From Pseudomonas sp. VD-NE ins (lineage in GTDB: Bacteria; Pseudomonadota; Gammaproteobacteria; Pseudomonadales; Pseudomonadaceae), in contig NZ_CP134772.1 of the NCBI RefSeq assembly GCF_031882575.1, positions 5,801,001-5,865,000 of the forward strand: a DNA stretch of 64,000 nt, written 5' to 3'. The notes under the pieces are model-generated. The model saw nothing but the letters and a program-made list of their open reading frames with translations, did no database searches and had not been told where the DNA came from. Shown here piece by piece: positions 1-11,305 of this stretch (positions are counted from its first letter, which is position 1; each line of letters opens with the position of its first letter). The position numbers and the translations under genes were made by a program.

Positions 1-1
1 G

Positions 2-358
2 GAATTTGCCGCCAGCCTGTCGGCACGCAGTGATCTGCTGCTGACGATCAGCAACGACACCTGGTTCGGCACCTCGATTGGTCCGCTGCAGCATTTGCAG
101 ATGGCGCAGATGCGGGCCCTGGAAGCCGGTCGCTGGATGATCCGCGCAACCAACAACGGCGTGACTGGACTGATCAACCCGTTCGGGCAGATCACCGAGC
201 AGATACCGCAGTTCGAACAAGGGATTTTGTACGGTGAAGTGGTGCCGATGCACAACCTGACGCCGTACCTGCAATGGCGCTCGTGGCCGTTGATGATTGT
301 CTGCTTGCTGCTCTTCGGGTGGGCACTGATGGCCAGCCGGATGTCGAAAACCCTTTAA
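2..358 (+). CDS. lnt: Apolipoprotein N-acyltransferase, C-terminal part
   Basis: The gene enters from the left edge; 118 residues are visible, reading in frame from base 2. Lnt adds the third acyl chain to the N-terminal cysteine of lipoproteins in the inner membrane. The nitrilase-like domain end is recognisable from SNDTWFG followed by RATNNGVTG, as in E. coli Lnt. The last segment, WPLMIVCLLLFGWALM, is the final membrane helix. The catalytic Glu, Lys and Cys are expected upstream, outside the window or near its edge. The stop at 356-358 lies just before a dispersed inverted repeat. Confidence 0.93.
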   Translation, partial: EFAASLSARSDLLLTISNDTWFGTSIGPLQHLQMAQMRALEAGRWMIRATNNGVTGLINPFGQITEQIPQFEQGILYGEVVPMHNLTPYLQWRSWPLMIVCLLLFGWALMASRMSKTL

Positions 359-370
359 AGCCTCCGACAA

Positions 371-483
371 TGATCGTTCCCACGCTCCGCGTGGGAATGC
401 CGCCGGGGACGCTCCGCGTTCCGCTTCGGATGTGGCGCAGAGCGCCACGGGATGCATTCCCACGCAGAGCGTGGGAACGATCA
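371..483. repeat. Inverted repeat element (GATCGTTCCCACGC family), copy 1
   Basis: The left arm (371-400) begins TGATCGTTCCCACGC and the right arm (454-483) ends GCGTGGGAACGATCA, so the two ends face each other. The middle holds further GCTCCGCGT and GCGCAGAGCGCC palindromic pieces. A second copy with the same outer ends lies at 36869-36975. The right arm supplies the stop codon of the neighbouring minus-strand gene. Confidence 0.8.
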
Positions 484-1248
484 GTCACCGCGGTAAAACA
501 ACGAATACCCCACCTGCCCCACCGCCTCGTTCAGCAGCTGCCCGCTCTGCCAGATCGACTTGAACTCCGGCAGCCACCCACCAAACGGTCTTGCGTTATC
601 GGTCCCCAGAAACCCGACCGGGGCCGGCACCACTTCAAAACCCGCCTGTTGAAAACTCCATACCGAGCGCGGCATGTGCCAGGCCTGCGTCACCACGACC
701 ACGCGCTTGATCCCCTGCGGCAACAAGATATCAGCCGTGAACTTCGCATTTTCCCATGTAGTGCGGCTCTCGCCTTCCTGCCAACGCACGGTCACACCGA
801 AATCGTCGCGCAATGAATCCGCCATCAACTTCGCCTCGGTCGGCGGCGTACCGTAATGCAAACCACCTGTGGTCAAAATCGGCAAACCGGAAGCTTTGGC
901 CAGCCTCGCGGCGTATCGCTGACGCTCAAGGCCCACGCCGGTCGGCTGATCCTCGCCCCAAGCCAGATCACCGCGCTCACGCCCGGAACCCAAGACCACA
1001 ATGGCATCGGCCCGCTGCGCCAACGTCGCCCATTCTTCACGGGCCAACGGTGACTCGCGTTCCAGCGCTTTCGCGCCCCACTGCACGACCACCGGCAGGC
1101 TCATCAGCCATAACCCGCCAAAACCAATGGCGAAACACAGGCCCGCGAGTCGCGGTCGTGAGCGGCGCAGCCACCACGCAGCCAGCAACAACAGCAAAAG
1201 AATGCCGGGCGGCAGTAAAAGTTGTTTGATGAAATAACGAAAAGGCAT
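481..1248 (-). CDS. ElyC/SanA/YdcF-family (DUF218) envelope protein
   Basis: The 255-residue protein opens with a basic MPFRYFIKQL stretch and two hydrophobic segments (about residues 9-22 and 32-50), then a DUF218 domain starting ADAIVVLGSGRERGD. The DUF218 fold, with ADxIVVLG and a later TGGLHYGTPPTEA segment, is typical of E. coli ElyC and SanA, which affect envelope synthesis and barrier function. The length matches ElyC (about 259 aa). A longer frame reaches 1470 but overlaps the upstream gene and lacks a sensible N-terminus, so the ATG at 1248 was chosen. Its stop codon lies inside an inverted repeat. The exact biochemical role is unknown. Confidence 0.85.
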   Translation of the reverse strand: MPFRYFIKQLLLPPGILLLLLLAAWWLRRSRPRLAGLCFAIGFGGLWLMSLPVVVQWGAKALERESPLAREEWATLAQRADAIVVLGSGRERGDLAWGEDQPTGVGLERQRYAARLAKASGLPILTTGGLHYGTPPTEAKLMADSLRDDFGVTVRWQEGESRTTWENAKFTADILLPQGIKRVVVVTQAWHMPRSVWSFQQAGFEVVPAPVGFLGTDNARPFGGWLPEFKSIWQSGQLLNEAVGQVGYSLFYRGD

Positions 1249-1352
1249 CGAGCATCTCCAGAGATGCCCGAAGCCTAAGAGTGTTAATAAAGCGTTACAA
1301 CCAATAGGTGGGATCCTGTTGAAAAAGATCCGGTTCTTGACCTGCCATGCGC

Positions 1353-1676
1353 TTACTTGGCCTGCACAGAACGAACCTTGACGGTGTCTCTGCCGGGCGC
1401 CTTGTCCTTGAGCCAGATGACCTTGGCCGAATGTGCTGCATCGAGCTGCTTCACTGCCTGTGACAAGCATCCGTGCGATTCACGTTCACTGCGATCCAGA
1501 TAGGCCTTGACCAGTTTGAACTCGGCGGGACTCAAGCCACGCAATTCCAGTTCCAGGGGGCGCTCGTCGCGCAGCCGGTCAGCGGTTTTTACAGCGTCCA
1601 GGGCCATACCCAGACGGTCGATCAACCTTTCGTACAACTCGGGTTTCGTCACGTTTTTTTGCCGTTGCTCCACCAT
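1353..1676 (-). CDS. Conserved hypothetical protein, 107 aa
   Basis: A soluble, charged, helix-rich protein (MVEQRQKNVTKPELYERL...) with no signal peptide or membrane segment. The ATG at 1676 is preceded by GAGGTGAGGG, a strong ribosome binding site, which supports it as a real gene. I remember a small protein of this kind next to leuS in pseudomonads (the PA3986 position), but I cannot name a function. It is transcribed divergently from leuS and could share the 255-bp spacer as a promoter region. Confidence 0.75.
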   Translation of the reverse strand: MVEQRQKNVTKPELYERLIDRLGMALDAVKTADRLRDERPLELELRGLSPAEFKLVKAYLDRSERESHGCLSQAVKQLDAAHSAKVIWLKDKAPGRDTVKVRSVQAK

Positions 1677-1849
1677 CCCTCACCTCATTGAAGATAAGAC
1701 TCACTCCCCAGTTAGAGCTTAGCTTCGCTGCACAAACCGGCTGCACGCCGCGACCAACGGCCCTCGCCACGGTTTTGCCGGGACAAACAGCTGTAATCAG
1801 GGTTTCCCTAGGCCAAGCGCGGTCATGTATGCTACGGCGCTTCCTGTAA

Positions 1850-4537
<2,688 letters not shown>

Positions 4538-4545
4538 TTGGATCG

Positions 4546-4567
4546 GGCGTCAGGTTCGCCTGACGCC
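4546..4567 (+). other. UUCG-tetraloop hairpin between leuS and lptE
   Basis: A perfect 9-bp stem GGCGTCAGG/CCTGACGCC encloses a TTCG loop, a very stable RNA hairpin. No T-run follows, so it is probably not a terminator. It may protect or separate the leuS and lptE parts of a shared transcript. Confidence 0.6.
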
Positions 4568-4624
4568 AAGTAAAACCTTTCGGGCCGTACAGTCGGCCCA
4601 CGTGGTTTCAAGGGGAGCAACACA

Positions 4625-5230
4625 ATGATCAAACGCAATCTGCTGGTGATGGGCCTCGCCGTTCTGTTGAGCGCCTGCGGTTTCCAGCTGCGCGGCACTG
4701 GCACTAACGAACTGTCGATCAAGGAGCTCGACCTGAGCGCCCGTAACGCGTATGGCGAGACTGTCACGCAACTGCGTCAGGTGCTGGAGTCGAGCGGCGT
4801 CAAGGTTTACAGCGGCGCTCCGTACAAGCTGTTCCTGGCTGACGAGCAGGAAAGCCAGCGCATCCTCAGCTACGCCGGTGCCGGCCGTACGGGCGAATAT
4901 CAGGTCAATACGGTCCTGAACTACGAGATCCGTGGCGACAAGAACCTGCAACTGCTGAGCGACAAGCTGGAAGTGCAGAAAGTATTTATCCACGACGGCA
5001 ACAACCTCGTGGGTTCTGACCAGGAAGCCAACGACGCCCGTCGCGAAACCCGTCGCGAACTGGTTCAGCGCATGATGTTGCGCCTGCAACAACTGACCCC
5101 AGGCCAACTGCAGCAGCTGCAGCAAGCCGCCAATGACCGCGCCAAGGCAGAAGCCGATGCGCTGCAAGCGGCACAAAAGGCTGAAGCGGAAACCCCGCGT
5201 CAGTCGCCGCTCGAAATACCGCAGCAGTAA
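4625..5230 (+). CDS. lptE: LPS-assembly lipoprotein LptE
   Basis: 201 residues with a lipoprotein signal peptide: MIKRNLLVMGLAVLLSAC with the lipobox LLSAC and Cys18 as the lipidated residue, then GFQLRGTG as in LptE/RlpB. LptE plugs and assembles the LptD barrel that inserts LPS in the outer membrane. The C-terminal part (about 155-201) is rich in Gln and Ala and probably a flexible coil. The start has a good ribosome binding site (AAGGGGAGCAACACA). The position between leuS and holA is the conserved one in gamma-proteobacteria. Confidence 0.95.
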   Translation: MIKRNLLVMGLAVLLSACGFQLRGTGTNELSIKELDLSARNAYGETVTQLRQVLESSGVKVYSGAPYKLFLADEQESQRILSYAGAGRTGEYQVNTVLNYEIRGDKNLQLLSDKLEVQKVFIHDGNNLVGSDQEANDARRETRRELVQRMMLRLQQLTPGQLQQLQQAANDRAKAEADALQAAQKAEAETPRQSPLEIPQQ

Positions 5231-5237
5231 GACGTTC

Positions 5238-5255
5238 GGGGCGCTCAGGCGCCCC
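5238..5255 (+). other. Short GC hairpin between lptE and holA
   Basis: GGGGCGC TCAG GCGCCCC forms a 7-bp perfect stem 14 bases before the holA start. It is followed by GTTCGGTATTTCTT, only a weak T-rich tract. It may be an attenuating or processing hairpin; there is no separate promoter visible for holA. Confidence 0.45.
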
Positions 5256-5269
5256 GTTCGGTATTTCTT

Positions 5270-6307
5270 ATGAAGCTCGCTCCCGCCCAACTCGGCAAAC
5301 ACCTGCAAGGCGCTCTGGCGCCGGTCTACATCATCAGCGGCGATGACCCGTTGCTGTGCCAGGAAGCCGCCGACGCCATCCGCAACGCTGCGCGTCAGCA
5401 AGGTTTTGATGAACGCCAGGTCTTCGCCGCCGACGCTAATTTCGATTGGGGTACGTTGCTGCAGGCCGGTGCCAGCATGTCGTTGTTTGCTGAAAAGCGT
5501 CTGCTTGAACTGCGTCTGCCCTCGGGCAAACCCGGAGACAAGGGCGCTGCTGCATTCATCGAATACTGCTCGCGTCCCGCTGAAGACACGGTGCTGCTGA
5601 TCAGCCTGCCCAAGCTCGATGGCAGTGCGCAAAAGACCAAGTGGGGCAAGGCGCTGGTTGAAGGCCAGCAAACCCAGTTCATCCAGATCTGGCCGGTGGA
5701 CGCCAATCAGTTGCCGAGCTGGATTCGTCAGCGCTTGTCGCAGGCCGGACTGTCGGCCAGCCAGGACGCGGTCGAATTGATTGCTGCGCGTGTCGAGGGC
5801 AACCTGCTCGCTGCCGCGCAGGAAATCGAAAAGCTCAAGCTGATGGCCGAAGGTGGGCAGATCACCGTTGAAACCGTGCAAGCCGCTGTGGCGGACAGTG
5901 CGCGGTTTGACGTGTTCGGCCTGACCGATGCCGTGCTCAACGGCGAGCCGGCGCACGCGTTGCGTATGCTTGAAGGATTGCACGGTGAAGGTGTTGAGCC
6001 ACCGGTAATTCTCTGGGCGCTGGCGCGGGAGTTGCGCCTGCTGGCTAATATTTCGTTGCAATACAGCCAGGGCACGCCGCTCGACAAGTGTTTCAGCCAG
6101 GCGAAGCCGCCGGTCTGGGACAAGCGCAAACCGTTGATGAGCAAAGCCTTGCAACGCTACTCGGCACAACGCTGGGCGCAGTTGCTGCTCGAAGCACAGC
6201 GGATCGACGCGCAGATCAAAGGTCAGGCGGCCGGTTCGCCGTGGATGAGCCTGAGTCGCTTGGCATTGTTGATGTCCGGCCAGCGACTTTCACTGCCTGC
6301 CGAATAA
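5270..6307 (+). CDS. holA: DNA polymerase III delta subunit
   Basis: 345 residues, the usual HolA length. Delta is the clamp-loader subunit that opens the beta sliding clamp. It begins MKLAPAQLGKHLQGALAPVYIISGDDPLL, the family start, with GDDPLLCQEA in the N-terminal AAA-like domain (no functional Walker A, as expected for delta). It continues through KLDGSAQKTKW and the C-terminal helical domain ending SGQRLSLPAE. The stop codon at 6305-6307 overlaps the first bases of a perfect inverted repeat. It lies 39 bp after lptE, so the two are likely co-transcribed. Confidence 0.96.
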   Translation: MKLAPAQLGKHLQGALAPVYIISGDDPLLCQEAADAIRNAARQQGFDERQVFAADANFDWGTLLQAGASMSLFAEKRLLELRLPSGKPGDKGAAAFIEYCSRPAEDTVLLISLPKLDGSAQKTKWGKALVEGQQTQFIQIWPVDANQLPSWIRQRLSQAGLSASQDAVELIAARVEGNLLAAAQEIEKLKLMAEGGQITVETVQAAVADSARFDVFGLTDAVLNGEPAHALRMLEGLHGEGVEPPVILWALARELRLLANISLQYSQGTPLDKCFSQAKPPVWDKRKPLMSKALQRYSAQRWAQLLLEAQRIDAQIKGQAAGSPWMSLSRLALLMSGQRLSLPAE

Positions 6308-6385
6308 GATCAAAAGATCGCAGCGTGCCGCAGCTCCTACATAGATCGGTGTAGGAGCTGCGGCACGCTGCGATCTTTTGATCTT
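6306..6385. repeat. Perfect 35-bp inverted repeat (REPIN-like), copy 1
   Basis: The arms 6306-6340 and 6351-6385 are exact reverse complements, with outer ends AAGATCAAAAGATCGCAGC and inner ends GCAGCTCCTAC. The core of each arm (GCG-TGC-CGC) is itself a small hairpin. A related copy in opposite orientation is at 21621-21702. It could also terminate holA transcription. Confidence 0.85.
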
Positions 6386-6483
6386 GTTTTCCTACAAACA
6401 CCACCTACATCTGCCCTATGGACAGACGCCCGACATCGGCAGATTATTTCTCCCGCAAAACCCACTCACTCGAGAGAACCCTC

Positions 6484-6648
6484 ATGAGCAAAAAGCCATC
6501 GAAACATGGCCCCAACAAGGCCAAATCCATCGTCGCCCAGCCCCTGTTCCGCAGCCGCCAGGAACGACCAAACAAGGGTAAAGGCAGCTACCGCCGCGAA
6601 GCCTTCCAGTCTGACAACTGGGAGGCTTCTTACTTTCTGGCTGCTTAA
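6484..6648 (+). CDS. arfA: Alternative ribosome-rescue factor A
   Basis: 54 residues (MSKKPSKHGPNKAKSIVAQP...). ArfA rescues ribosomes stalled on non-stop mRNA by recruiting RF2, as a backup to tmRNA. The diagnostic pieces are PLFRSRQERPNKGKGSYRR and DNWEAS, matching the E. coli core PLFRQR...NKKGKGSY...NWEAS. An upstream in-frame ATG at 6418 gives a longer form, but MSKKPSKHGPNK at 6484 fits the family and follows GAGAGAACCCTC. The coding region contains a strong hairpin at 6598-6629, listed separately, so the gene probably makes truncated non-stop mRNA as in E. coli. Confidence 0.92.
   Translation: MSKKPSKHGPNKAKSIVAQPLFRSRQERPNKGKGSYRREAFQSDNWEASYFLAA
6598..6629 (+). terminator. Hairpin inside the arfA reading frame
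   Basis: GAAGCCTTCCAG pairs with CTGGGAGGCTTC (12 pairs, one of them G-U) around the 8-base loop TCTGACAA. It is followed by TTACTTTCT. It covers codons 39-49 of arfA, before the stop codon. In E. coli arfA an intragenic hairpin causes RNase III cleavage or early termination so that the protein is made only when tmRNA fails. This hairpin sits at the equivalent place. Confidence 0.8.
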
Positions 6649-6708
6649 AGCGCATACCCCCCCGGTCATGTTAAGGTCTGCACCTGATTCGTTTTCCTGG
6701 AACTGTGC

Positions 6709-8031
6709 ATGCCCCCAAGTCTTTCCCATCGTTGGCCTGTTCGCCAATTGATTGCCGCCTCCAGCTTCATTCTGCTTGTCGCCTGCGCGGAAAAACCGAC
6801 CGCCGCCGATGCGCAACCCCTTCAAGCCGCGCCTGTCGCCACGGCCCCAGCGATTATCCCGCCGGTAGTGCCGTCCGCCGACTCTCTTGATCTTCAGCCG
6901 ACCCAGACCTTTGCCGAATGGCAGGCTGGCTTCCGCAAGGAGGCCTTGGCCGCCGGGATCCATCCCGACGTGTTCGATCGCGCCTTTGCCAATGTCAGCT
7001 TCGATGCCAGCGTGATTCGGGCCGACCGCAGCCAGCCGGAATTTTCCCGTCCGGTGTGGGAATACCTTGACGGCGCACTTTCGCCACTGCGTGTGCGTAA
7101 AGGTCAGGCGCTGATCAGCCAGTACGCCGATATTTTGCAAATCATCGAGCAGCGTTATGGTGTTGACCGTCGGGCCCTGGTGTCGGTGTGGGGCATGGAA
7201 AGCAACTTCGGCCAGTTCCAGGGCAGCAAGTCAGTGATCAACTCGCTGGCCACTCTTGCTTACGAAGGGCGTCGGCCGGGCTTTGCTCATGCGCAATTGA
7301 TCGCAGCGCTGCAGATCCTGCAACAGGGTGATATCACCCCGGAGAAGATGCTCGGCTCTTGGGCCGGGGCCATGGGGCAGACCCAGTTCATTCCGACCAA
7401 CTACCACACCCATGCCGTGGATTTTGACGGCGATGGCCGCCGCGATATCTGGGGCAGCCCTGCTGATGCCCTGGCCTCGACTGCGCATTACCTGCAAAGC
7501 TCCGGCTGGCAACGTGGTCAACCGTGGGGTTTTGAAGTACAGCTGCCGAGCACTTTCAACTACACGCTGGCGGACGGTGCGATTCGCAAGAGCGTCGCTG
7601 AATGGCGACAGTTGGGCGTAACCCTGCCTAATGGCGCTCAGGTGCCAACCGGTTCGGAGCAATTGTCTGCTGCCCTGCTGCTGCCGGCGGGCTATCGTGG
7701 CCCGGCGTTCCTGATCTTCGACAACTTCCGGGCGATCCTCAAATACAACAACTCCTCATCGTATGCATTGGCTATCAGTCTGTTGTCGGAGCGCTTCAAC
7801 GGTGGCGGCTTGATCAACGGCAGCTGGCCGAAAGATGACCTGCCGCTGAGCCGTACCGAGCGTATCGAGTTGCAAACCCTGCTGAGTGCGCGCAATTACG
7901 ATGCGGGTACGGCGGACGGGATAATCGGCGCGAATACGCGCAAGGCGATTCGCAGTGCGCAGCAGTCACTTGGCTGGCCGGCGGACGGGTATCCGACGCA
8001 CAAGTTGCTGGAAAGCCTGCGCAACCCATAG
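6709..8031 (+). CDS. sltB3: MltB-type lytic murein transglycosylase with peptidoglycan-binding domain
   Basis: 440 residues. A lipoprotein-like signal ends LLVAC (Cys near residue 26), followed by a Pro/Ala-rich linker. The SLT_2 domain (about 65-370) has the catalytic Glu in SVWGMESNFGQFQG and the GAMGQTQFIPTNY motif. The C-terminus is a PG_binding_1 domain: LLSARNYDAGTADGIIGANT...LGWPADGYP. It cleaves glycan strands to 1,6-anhydro-muropeptides at the outer-membrane inner face. Position and architecture match P. aeruginosa PA3992 (SltB3). The ATG at 6709 gives a signal peptide with basic residues (HRWPVRQ) before the hydrophobic core. Confidence 0.9.
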   Translation: MPPSLSHRWPVRQLIAASSFILLVACAEKPTAADAQPLQAAPVATAPAIIPPVVPSADSLDLQPTQTFAEWQAGFRKEALAAGIHPDVFDRAFANVSFDASVIRADRSQPEFSRPVWEYLDGALSPLRVRKGQALISQYADILQIIEQRYGVDRRALVSVWGMESNFGQFQGSKSVINSLATLAYEGRRPGFAHAQLIAALQILQQGDITPEKMLGSWAGAMGQTQFIPTNYHTHAVDFDGDGRRDIWGSPADALASTAHYLQSSGWQRGQPWGFEVQLPSTFNYTLADGAIRKSVAEWRQLGVTLPNGAQVPTGSEQLSAALLLPAGYRGPAFLIFDNFRAILKYNNSSSYALAISLLSERFNGGGLINGSWPKDDLPLSRTERIELQTLLSARNYDAGTADGIIGANTRKAIRSAQQSLGWPADGYPTHKLLESLRNP

Positions 8032-8057
8032 AACGAATGCCGTATGGCTGATATCGC

Positions 8058-8123
8058 TTTCGCGAGCAGGCTCGCCCCCACATTGAAATGCATTGCAAAT
8101 GTGGTAGCGAGCTTGCTCGCGAA
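8058..8123. repeat. REPIN, GAGCAAGCTCGC type
   Basis: Two REP arms face each other: TTTCGCGAGCAGGCTCGCCC... (8058-8083) and ...TAGCGAGCTTGCTCGCGAA (8099-8123), separated by 15 bases. The arms are imperfect. The same REP family recurs at 45197-45286 and as a single arm at 51468-51493. Confidence 0.8.
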
Positions 8124-8147
8124 GACTGACTATCAGGCAATACACCT

Positions 8148-9098
8148 TTAAGCCTTGATCACCACATCCTGCTCCAGCATCAATTCCTGCTTCCCGGCAT
8201 CCAGCCGCACCAGCGCACCCAGCGGTAGCGTCAGGTTCGGATCACAGTGCCCGCTACGCCATCCCGACAACACCGGAATCCGCAACGGCTCGAAAGTCTG
8301 CTTCAGCAAGCGGTTCAGTGCCACGATATCCACGCCTGCTATGTCCCCCACCAACACGCCACGCAATTTGGCCAACTTGCCAGCCAGACGCATCTGCGTC
8401 AGCAAGCGGTCGATGCGATACAGCGGCTCGTTGATGTCCTCGATGAGCAGAATCACCCCTTCGACATCAATTTCATAAGGCGTGCCCAAGGTAGCGGCGA
8501 TCATCGCCAGATTACCGCCGAGCAAGCGCCCATGCGCGACACCAGGTTCGACGGTAGTCAACGGATAAGCCACCGGATGGCTAAGCACACTCCCCGCCTT
8601 CAACTGACCGCGCAACATGGCGAAGAACGAAGTAACGGTCGGCGGCTCCTTGTCACCCAACAGGTCGGCATTGAGCAGCGGCCCGTGGAAGGTCACGAAT
8701 CCGGCATAGCGACTGATAGCCAGGTGCAGCGCGGTGATGTCGCTGTAACCAACGAATGGCTTGGCGTTGCGGCTCAGCAGGTCGTAATCGATCCGGTCGA
8801 GCAAGCGCGGCGTACCGTAGCCGCCCCGCAGACAAATGATGGCGTCGATTTCAGGATCAGCGAACGCCGCGTGCAGATCGCGCAGTCGTACGTCGTCGCT
8901 GCCGGCCAGATAGCCGTCCTTCTCGTAGACACCGGGAAACACCTTCAGCCCGTAACCACGGGCGCGCATCCATCGCATCGCCTCATCGGTGTCCAGAGCG
9001 CCGGGGCCGGCAGGCGCGATGACGCCAATCAGCCCTTCCGAGCGCAACGCGGGCACCGCTCTGTGCGGGCAAAGTGTGTGGGTCGGTCGAACAGTCAT
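8148..9098 (-). CDS. LD-carboxypeptidase (MEROPS S66 family)
   Basis: 316 residues with no signal peptide, consistent with a cytoplasmic LdcA-like enzyme that removes the terminal D-Ala from recycled murein tetrapeptides. The S66 pattern is visible: VIAPAGP near the start, the nucleophile elbow GYSDITALH, the Glu region LLIEDINEPLYRIDR, and the domain end GHCDPNLTLPLGA containing the expected His. The ATG at 9098 follows CGGAGATCCAAGG. It is separated from lipA by a terminator and 175 bp, so it is a unit of its own. Confidence 0.88.
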   Translation of the reverse strand: MTVRPTHTLCPHRAVPALRSEGLIGVIAPAGPGALDTDEAMRWMRARGYGLKVFPGVYEKDGYLAGSDDVRLRDLHAAFADPEIDAIICLRGGYGTPRLLDRIDYDLLSRNAKPFVGYSDITALHLAISRYAGFVTFHGPLLNADLLGDKEPPTVTSFFAMLRGQLKAGSVLSHPVAYPLTTVEPGVAHGRLLGGNLAMIAATLGTPYEIDVEGVILLIEDINEPLYRIDRLLTQMRLAGKLAKLRGVLVGDIAGVDIVALNRLLKQTFEPLRIPVLSGWRSGHCDPNLTLPLGALVRLDAGKQELMLEQDVVIKA

Positions 9099-9216
9099 CC
9101 TTGGATCTCCGTGCGTAAAATCATGCTCACACAGTAGTCAGGAACGAGGACAAACAGAAGAGGGTCAGCCACGCCGTGGTTTGAAGGAAAAATCAGCAGC
9201 GAATGTAATCCGGGCA

Positions 9217-9254
9217 AAAAAATGCCCGCCGGACATTGAAATCTCGGCGGGCAC
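9217..9254 (-). terminator. Rho-independent terminator of lipA
   Basis: On the minus strand TGCCCGCCG pairs with CGGCGGGCA and is followed directly by a run of seven T. It lies about 20 bp beyond the lipA stop codon. Confidence 0.85.
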
Positions 9255-9273
9255 TCTTTCATTCAGCGCCGGA

Positions 9274-10296
9274 TCAGGAACCCAGCAGCTCAGCCTTGAC
9301 CAGCTTCGCTTGCTCGTCGGCGTGGTACGAAGAACGCACCAGCGGGCCCGAGGCGACGTTCTTGAAGCCCATCTTGTAACCTTCCTCGGCGAACCAGGCG
9401 AAGGTGTCCGGGTGCACAAAACGCTGCACCGGCAAGTGGCTGCGCGACGGTTGCAGGTACTGGCCGAGGGTCAGCATGTCGATGTCATGTTCGCGCATGC
9501 GCTTCATCACTTCGATGACTTCCTCGTCGGTCTCACCCAGACCCAGCATCAAGCCGGATTTGGTCGGAATGTGCGGCATCATCTGCTTGAAGCGTTGCAG
9601 CAGGGTCAGCGACCACTGGTAATCCGAACCCGGACGCGCAGCCTTGTACAGACGTGGCACGGTTTCCAGGTTGTGGTTGAACACATCCGGTGGCTCGGCG
9701 GCGGTGATTTCCAGCGCGACGTCCATACGTCCACGGTAGTCCGGAACAAGCGTCTCGAGCTGCACGTTCGGCGACAGTTTGCGGATTTCGCGGATGCAGT
9801 CGGCAAAGTGCTGGGCACCGCCGTCACGCAGGTCGTCGCGGTCAACCGAGGTGATCACCACGTACTTGAGCTTGAGGTCGGCGATGGCGATGGCCAGGCT
9901 TTCCGGCTCGTTGACGTCCAGTGGCTTCGGACGACCGTGGCCAACGTCGCAGAACGGGCAGCGACGGGTGCAGATGTCGCCCATGATCATGAAGGTCGCG
10001 GTGCCACCGGAGAAGCACTCGCCGAGGTTCGGGCAGGAGGCTTCTTCGCAGACGCTGTGCAGTTTGTGTTTGCGCAGCAGGCTCTTGATCCGGTCGACTT
10101 CCGGCGAAACCGGGATGCGTACGCGAATCCAGTCAGGTTTCTTCGGCAGTTCGGTGGTCGGAATGATCTTGACCGGGATGCGTGCAACCTTCTCGGCGCC
10201 GCGCAGCTTGACGCCCGCCTCTACCTTGGGACGCGGGGCCGGGCGCTCGGTCACGTCGAGCGTCGGGATCATGGTTTGCACTGCATCAGTAGTCAT
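9274..10296 (-). CDS. lipA: Lipoyl synthase
   Basis: 340 residues. This radical-SAM enzyme inserts two sulfurs into octanoyl groups bound to lipoyl domains. Both iron-sulfur sites are visible: the auxiliary cluster in [12 protein letters not shown] and the radical-[14 protein letters not shown]. The family end [13 protein letters not shown] contains the conserved RSSY with the Ser that ligates the auxiliary cluster. It starts one base after the lipB stop, so lipB-lipA form an operon with the upstream DUF493 gene. Confidence 0.98.
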   Translation of the reverse strand: MTTDAVQTMIPTLDVTERPAPRPKVEAGVKLRGAEKVARIPVKIIPTTELPKKPDWIRVRIPVSPEVDRIKSLLRKHKLHSVCEEASCPNLGECFSGGTATFMIMGDICTRRCPFCDVGHGRPKPLDVNEPESLAIAIADLKLKYVVITSVDRDDLRDGGAQHFADCIREIRKLSPNVQLETLVPDYRGRMDVALEITAAEPPDVFNHNLETVPRLYKAARPGSDYQWSLTLLQRFKQMMPHIPTKSGLMLGLGETDEEVIEVMKRMREHDIDMLTLGQYLQPSRSHLPVQRFVHPDTFAWFAEEGYKMGFKNVASGPLVRSSYHADEQAKLVKAELLGS

Positions 10297-10297
10297 A

Positions 10298-10945
10298 TCA
10301 GTCGATTCCGCCCGTCAGGGTCGTCTGCTCAGCATAGTCGAGGTGTTTGACGAGCTGCGCGCGCAGCCGGGCACTTACCTCGGCAAATTCAATCGATCCT
10401 GCGTGCTCGCTCAGCTGGGTCATCGCCAGCCCGGCATAGCCGCAGGGATTAATCCGTCGAAACGGTTCCAGGTTCATATCCACGTTCAGGGCCAGGCCAT
10501 GAAAGGAACAACCGTGGCGAATACGCAAACCCAGAGAAGCGATTTTCGCTCCATCGACATAGACGCCGGGAGCATCTGGCTTGGCTGCGGCGGTCACGCC
10601 GTAGCTGGCCAGCAGTTCGATCAGGCACTGTTCCATGCGCGTGACCAGATCACGTACGCCGAAACCCAGCTTGCGCACGTCCAGCAGCAGGTAGGCCACC
10701 AACTGGCCGGGACCATGATAAGTCACCTGCCCGCCGCGATCGACCTGTACCACCGGGATATCACCCGGCAGCAACAGATGTTCGGCCTTGCCGGCCTGGC
10801 CCTGAGTGAACACCGGCGGGTGTTCGACGAGCCAGATTTCGTCGGCGGCATCGCTGCCGCGTTCGTTGGTAAAGCGTTGCATGGCATGCCAGACCGGCTC
10901 GTAAGCCATCTGGCCAAGTTCGCGAAAGCCCAGCGTGCCCGGCAT
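10298..10945 (-). CDS. lipB: Octanoyl-[ACP]:protein octanoyltransferase
   Basis: 215 residues. LipB moves octanoate from acyl-carrier protein to lipoyl domains, the step before LipA. Motifs include [18 protein letters not shown], the Lys-containing [11 protein letters not shown], and the catalytic Cys in [10 protein letters not shown]. The ATG at 10945 shares its A with the stop codon of the DUF493 gene (TGATG), so translation is probably coupled. A GTG one codon upstream is a less likely start. Confidence 0.97.
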   Translation of the reverse strand: MPGTLGFRELGQMAYEPVWHAMQRFTNERGSDAADEIWLVEHPPVFTQGQAGKAEHLLLPGDIPVVQVDRGGQVTYHGPGQLVAYLLLDVRKLGFGVRDLVTRMEQCLIELLASYGVTAAAKPDAPGVYVDGAKIASLGLRIRHGCSFHGLALNVDMNLEPFRRINPCGYAGLAMTQLSEHAGSIEFAEVSARLRAQLVKHLDYAEQTTLTGGID

Positions 10946-11220
10946 CACAACACCATGTGTACGAAACCGGTCGCCCGCAGTTCGCTGTTGATGTTGTACA
11001 GCTGATCCTGATCGGTCGCGACGATGTGCAACTGAATCGTGGTGTATTTGCCGTTGCTGCTCGAACGCTCGTCGACACGCTCATCGTTGATCTTCGCGAA
11101 TTTCTTCACGATTTCGATGATCTTGTCTTTGTGACCTACACCCGTATCGCTGATCACCTTAATCGGATAATCAGTCTGCGGGAATTCGATCTTTGGCGCC
11201 TTTACTTCGGTATCGGTCAT
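10945..11220 (-). CDS. ybeD: DUF493 (YbeD-like) small protein
   Basis: 91 residues with the DUF493/UPF0250 pattern: [25 protein letters not shown], a ferredoxin-like fold, ending [10 protein letters not shown]. coli ybeD lies between dacA and lipB, exactly as here. The function is unknown; the fold resembles small-molecule-binding regulatory domains. The ATG at 11220 ([14 protein letters not shown]) is preferred over the longer frame. Confidence 0.9.
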   Translation of the reverse strand: MTDTEVKAPKIEFPQTDYPIKVISDTGVGHKDKIIEIVKKFAKINDERVDERSSSNGKYTTIQLHIVATDQDQLYNINSELRATGFVHMVL

Positions 11221-11257
11221 GGCGTAACGGCCTCTTGAGCGCAAGCCGTGATAACGC

Positions 11258-11292
11258 GCATGGCCCCGCACCGGATCGGGGCGGGGCCATGC
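11258..11292 (-). terminator. Strong hairpin downstream of dacA
   Basis: GCATGGCCCCGC pairs perfectly with GCGGGGCCATGC around an 11-base loop, 13 bp beyond the dacA stop. There is no T-run, so it is either a weak terminator or an RNA-stabilising structure before the DUF493-lipB-lipA genes. Confidence 0.55.
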
Positions 11293-11305
11293 AGGTCAAC
11301 ACAAA

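Noticed and set aside
8989-10350. 453-aa frame antisense to lipA
   Set aside because: Shadow of lipA and the spacer; lipA has both iron-sulfur motifs and a terminator on the minus strand.
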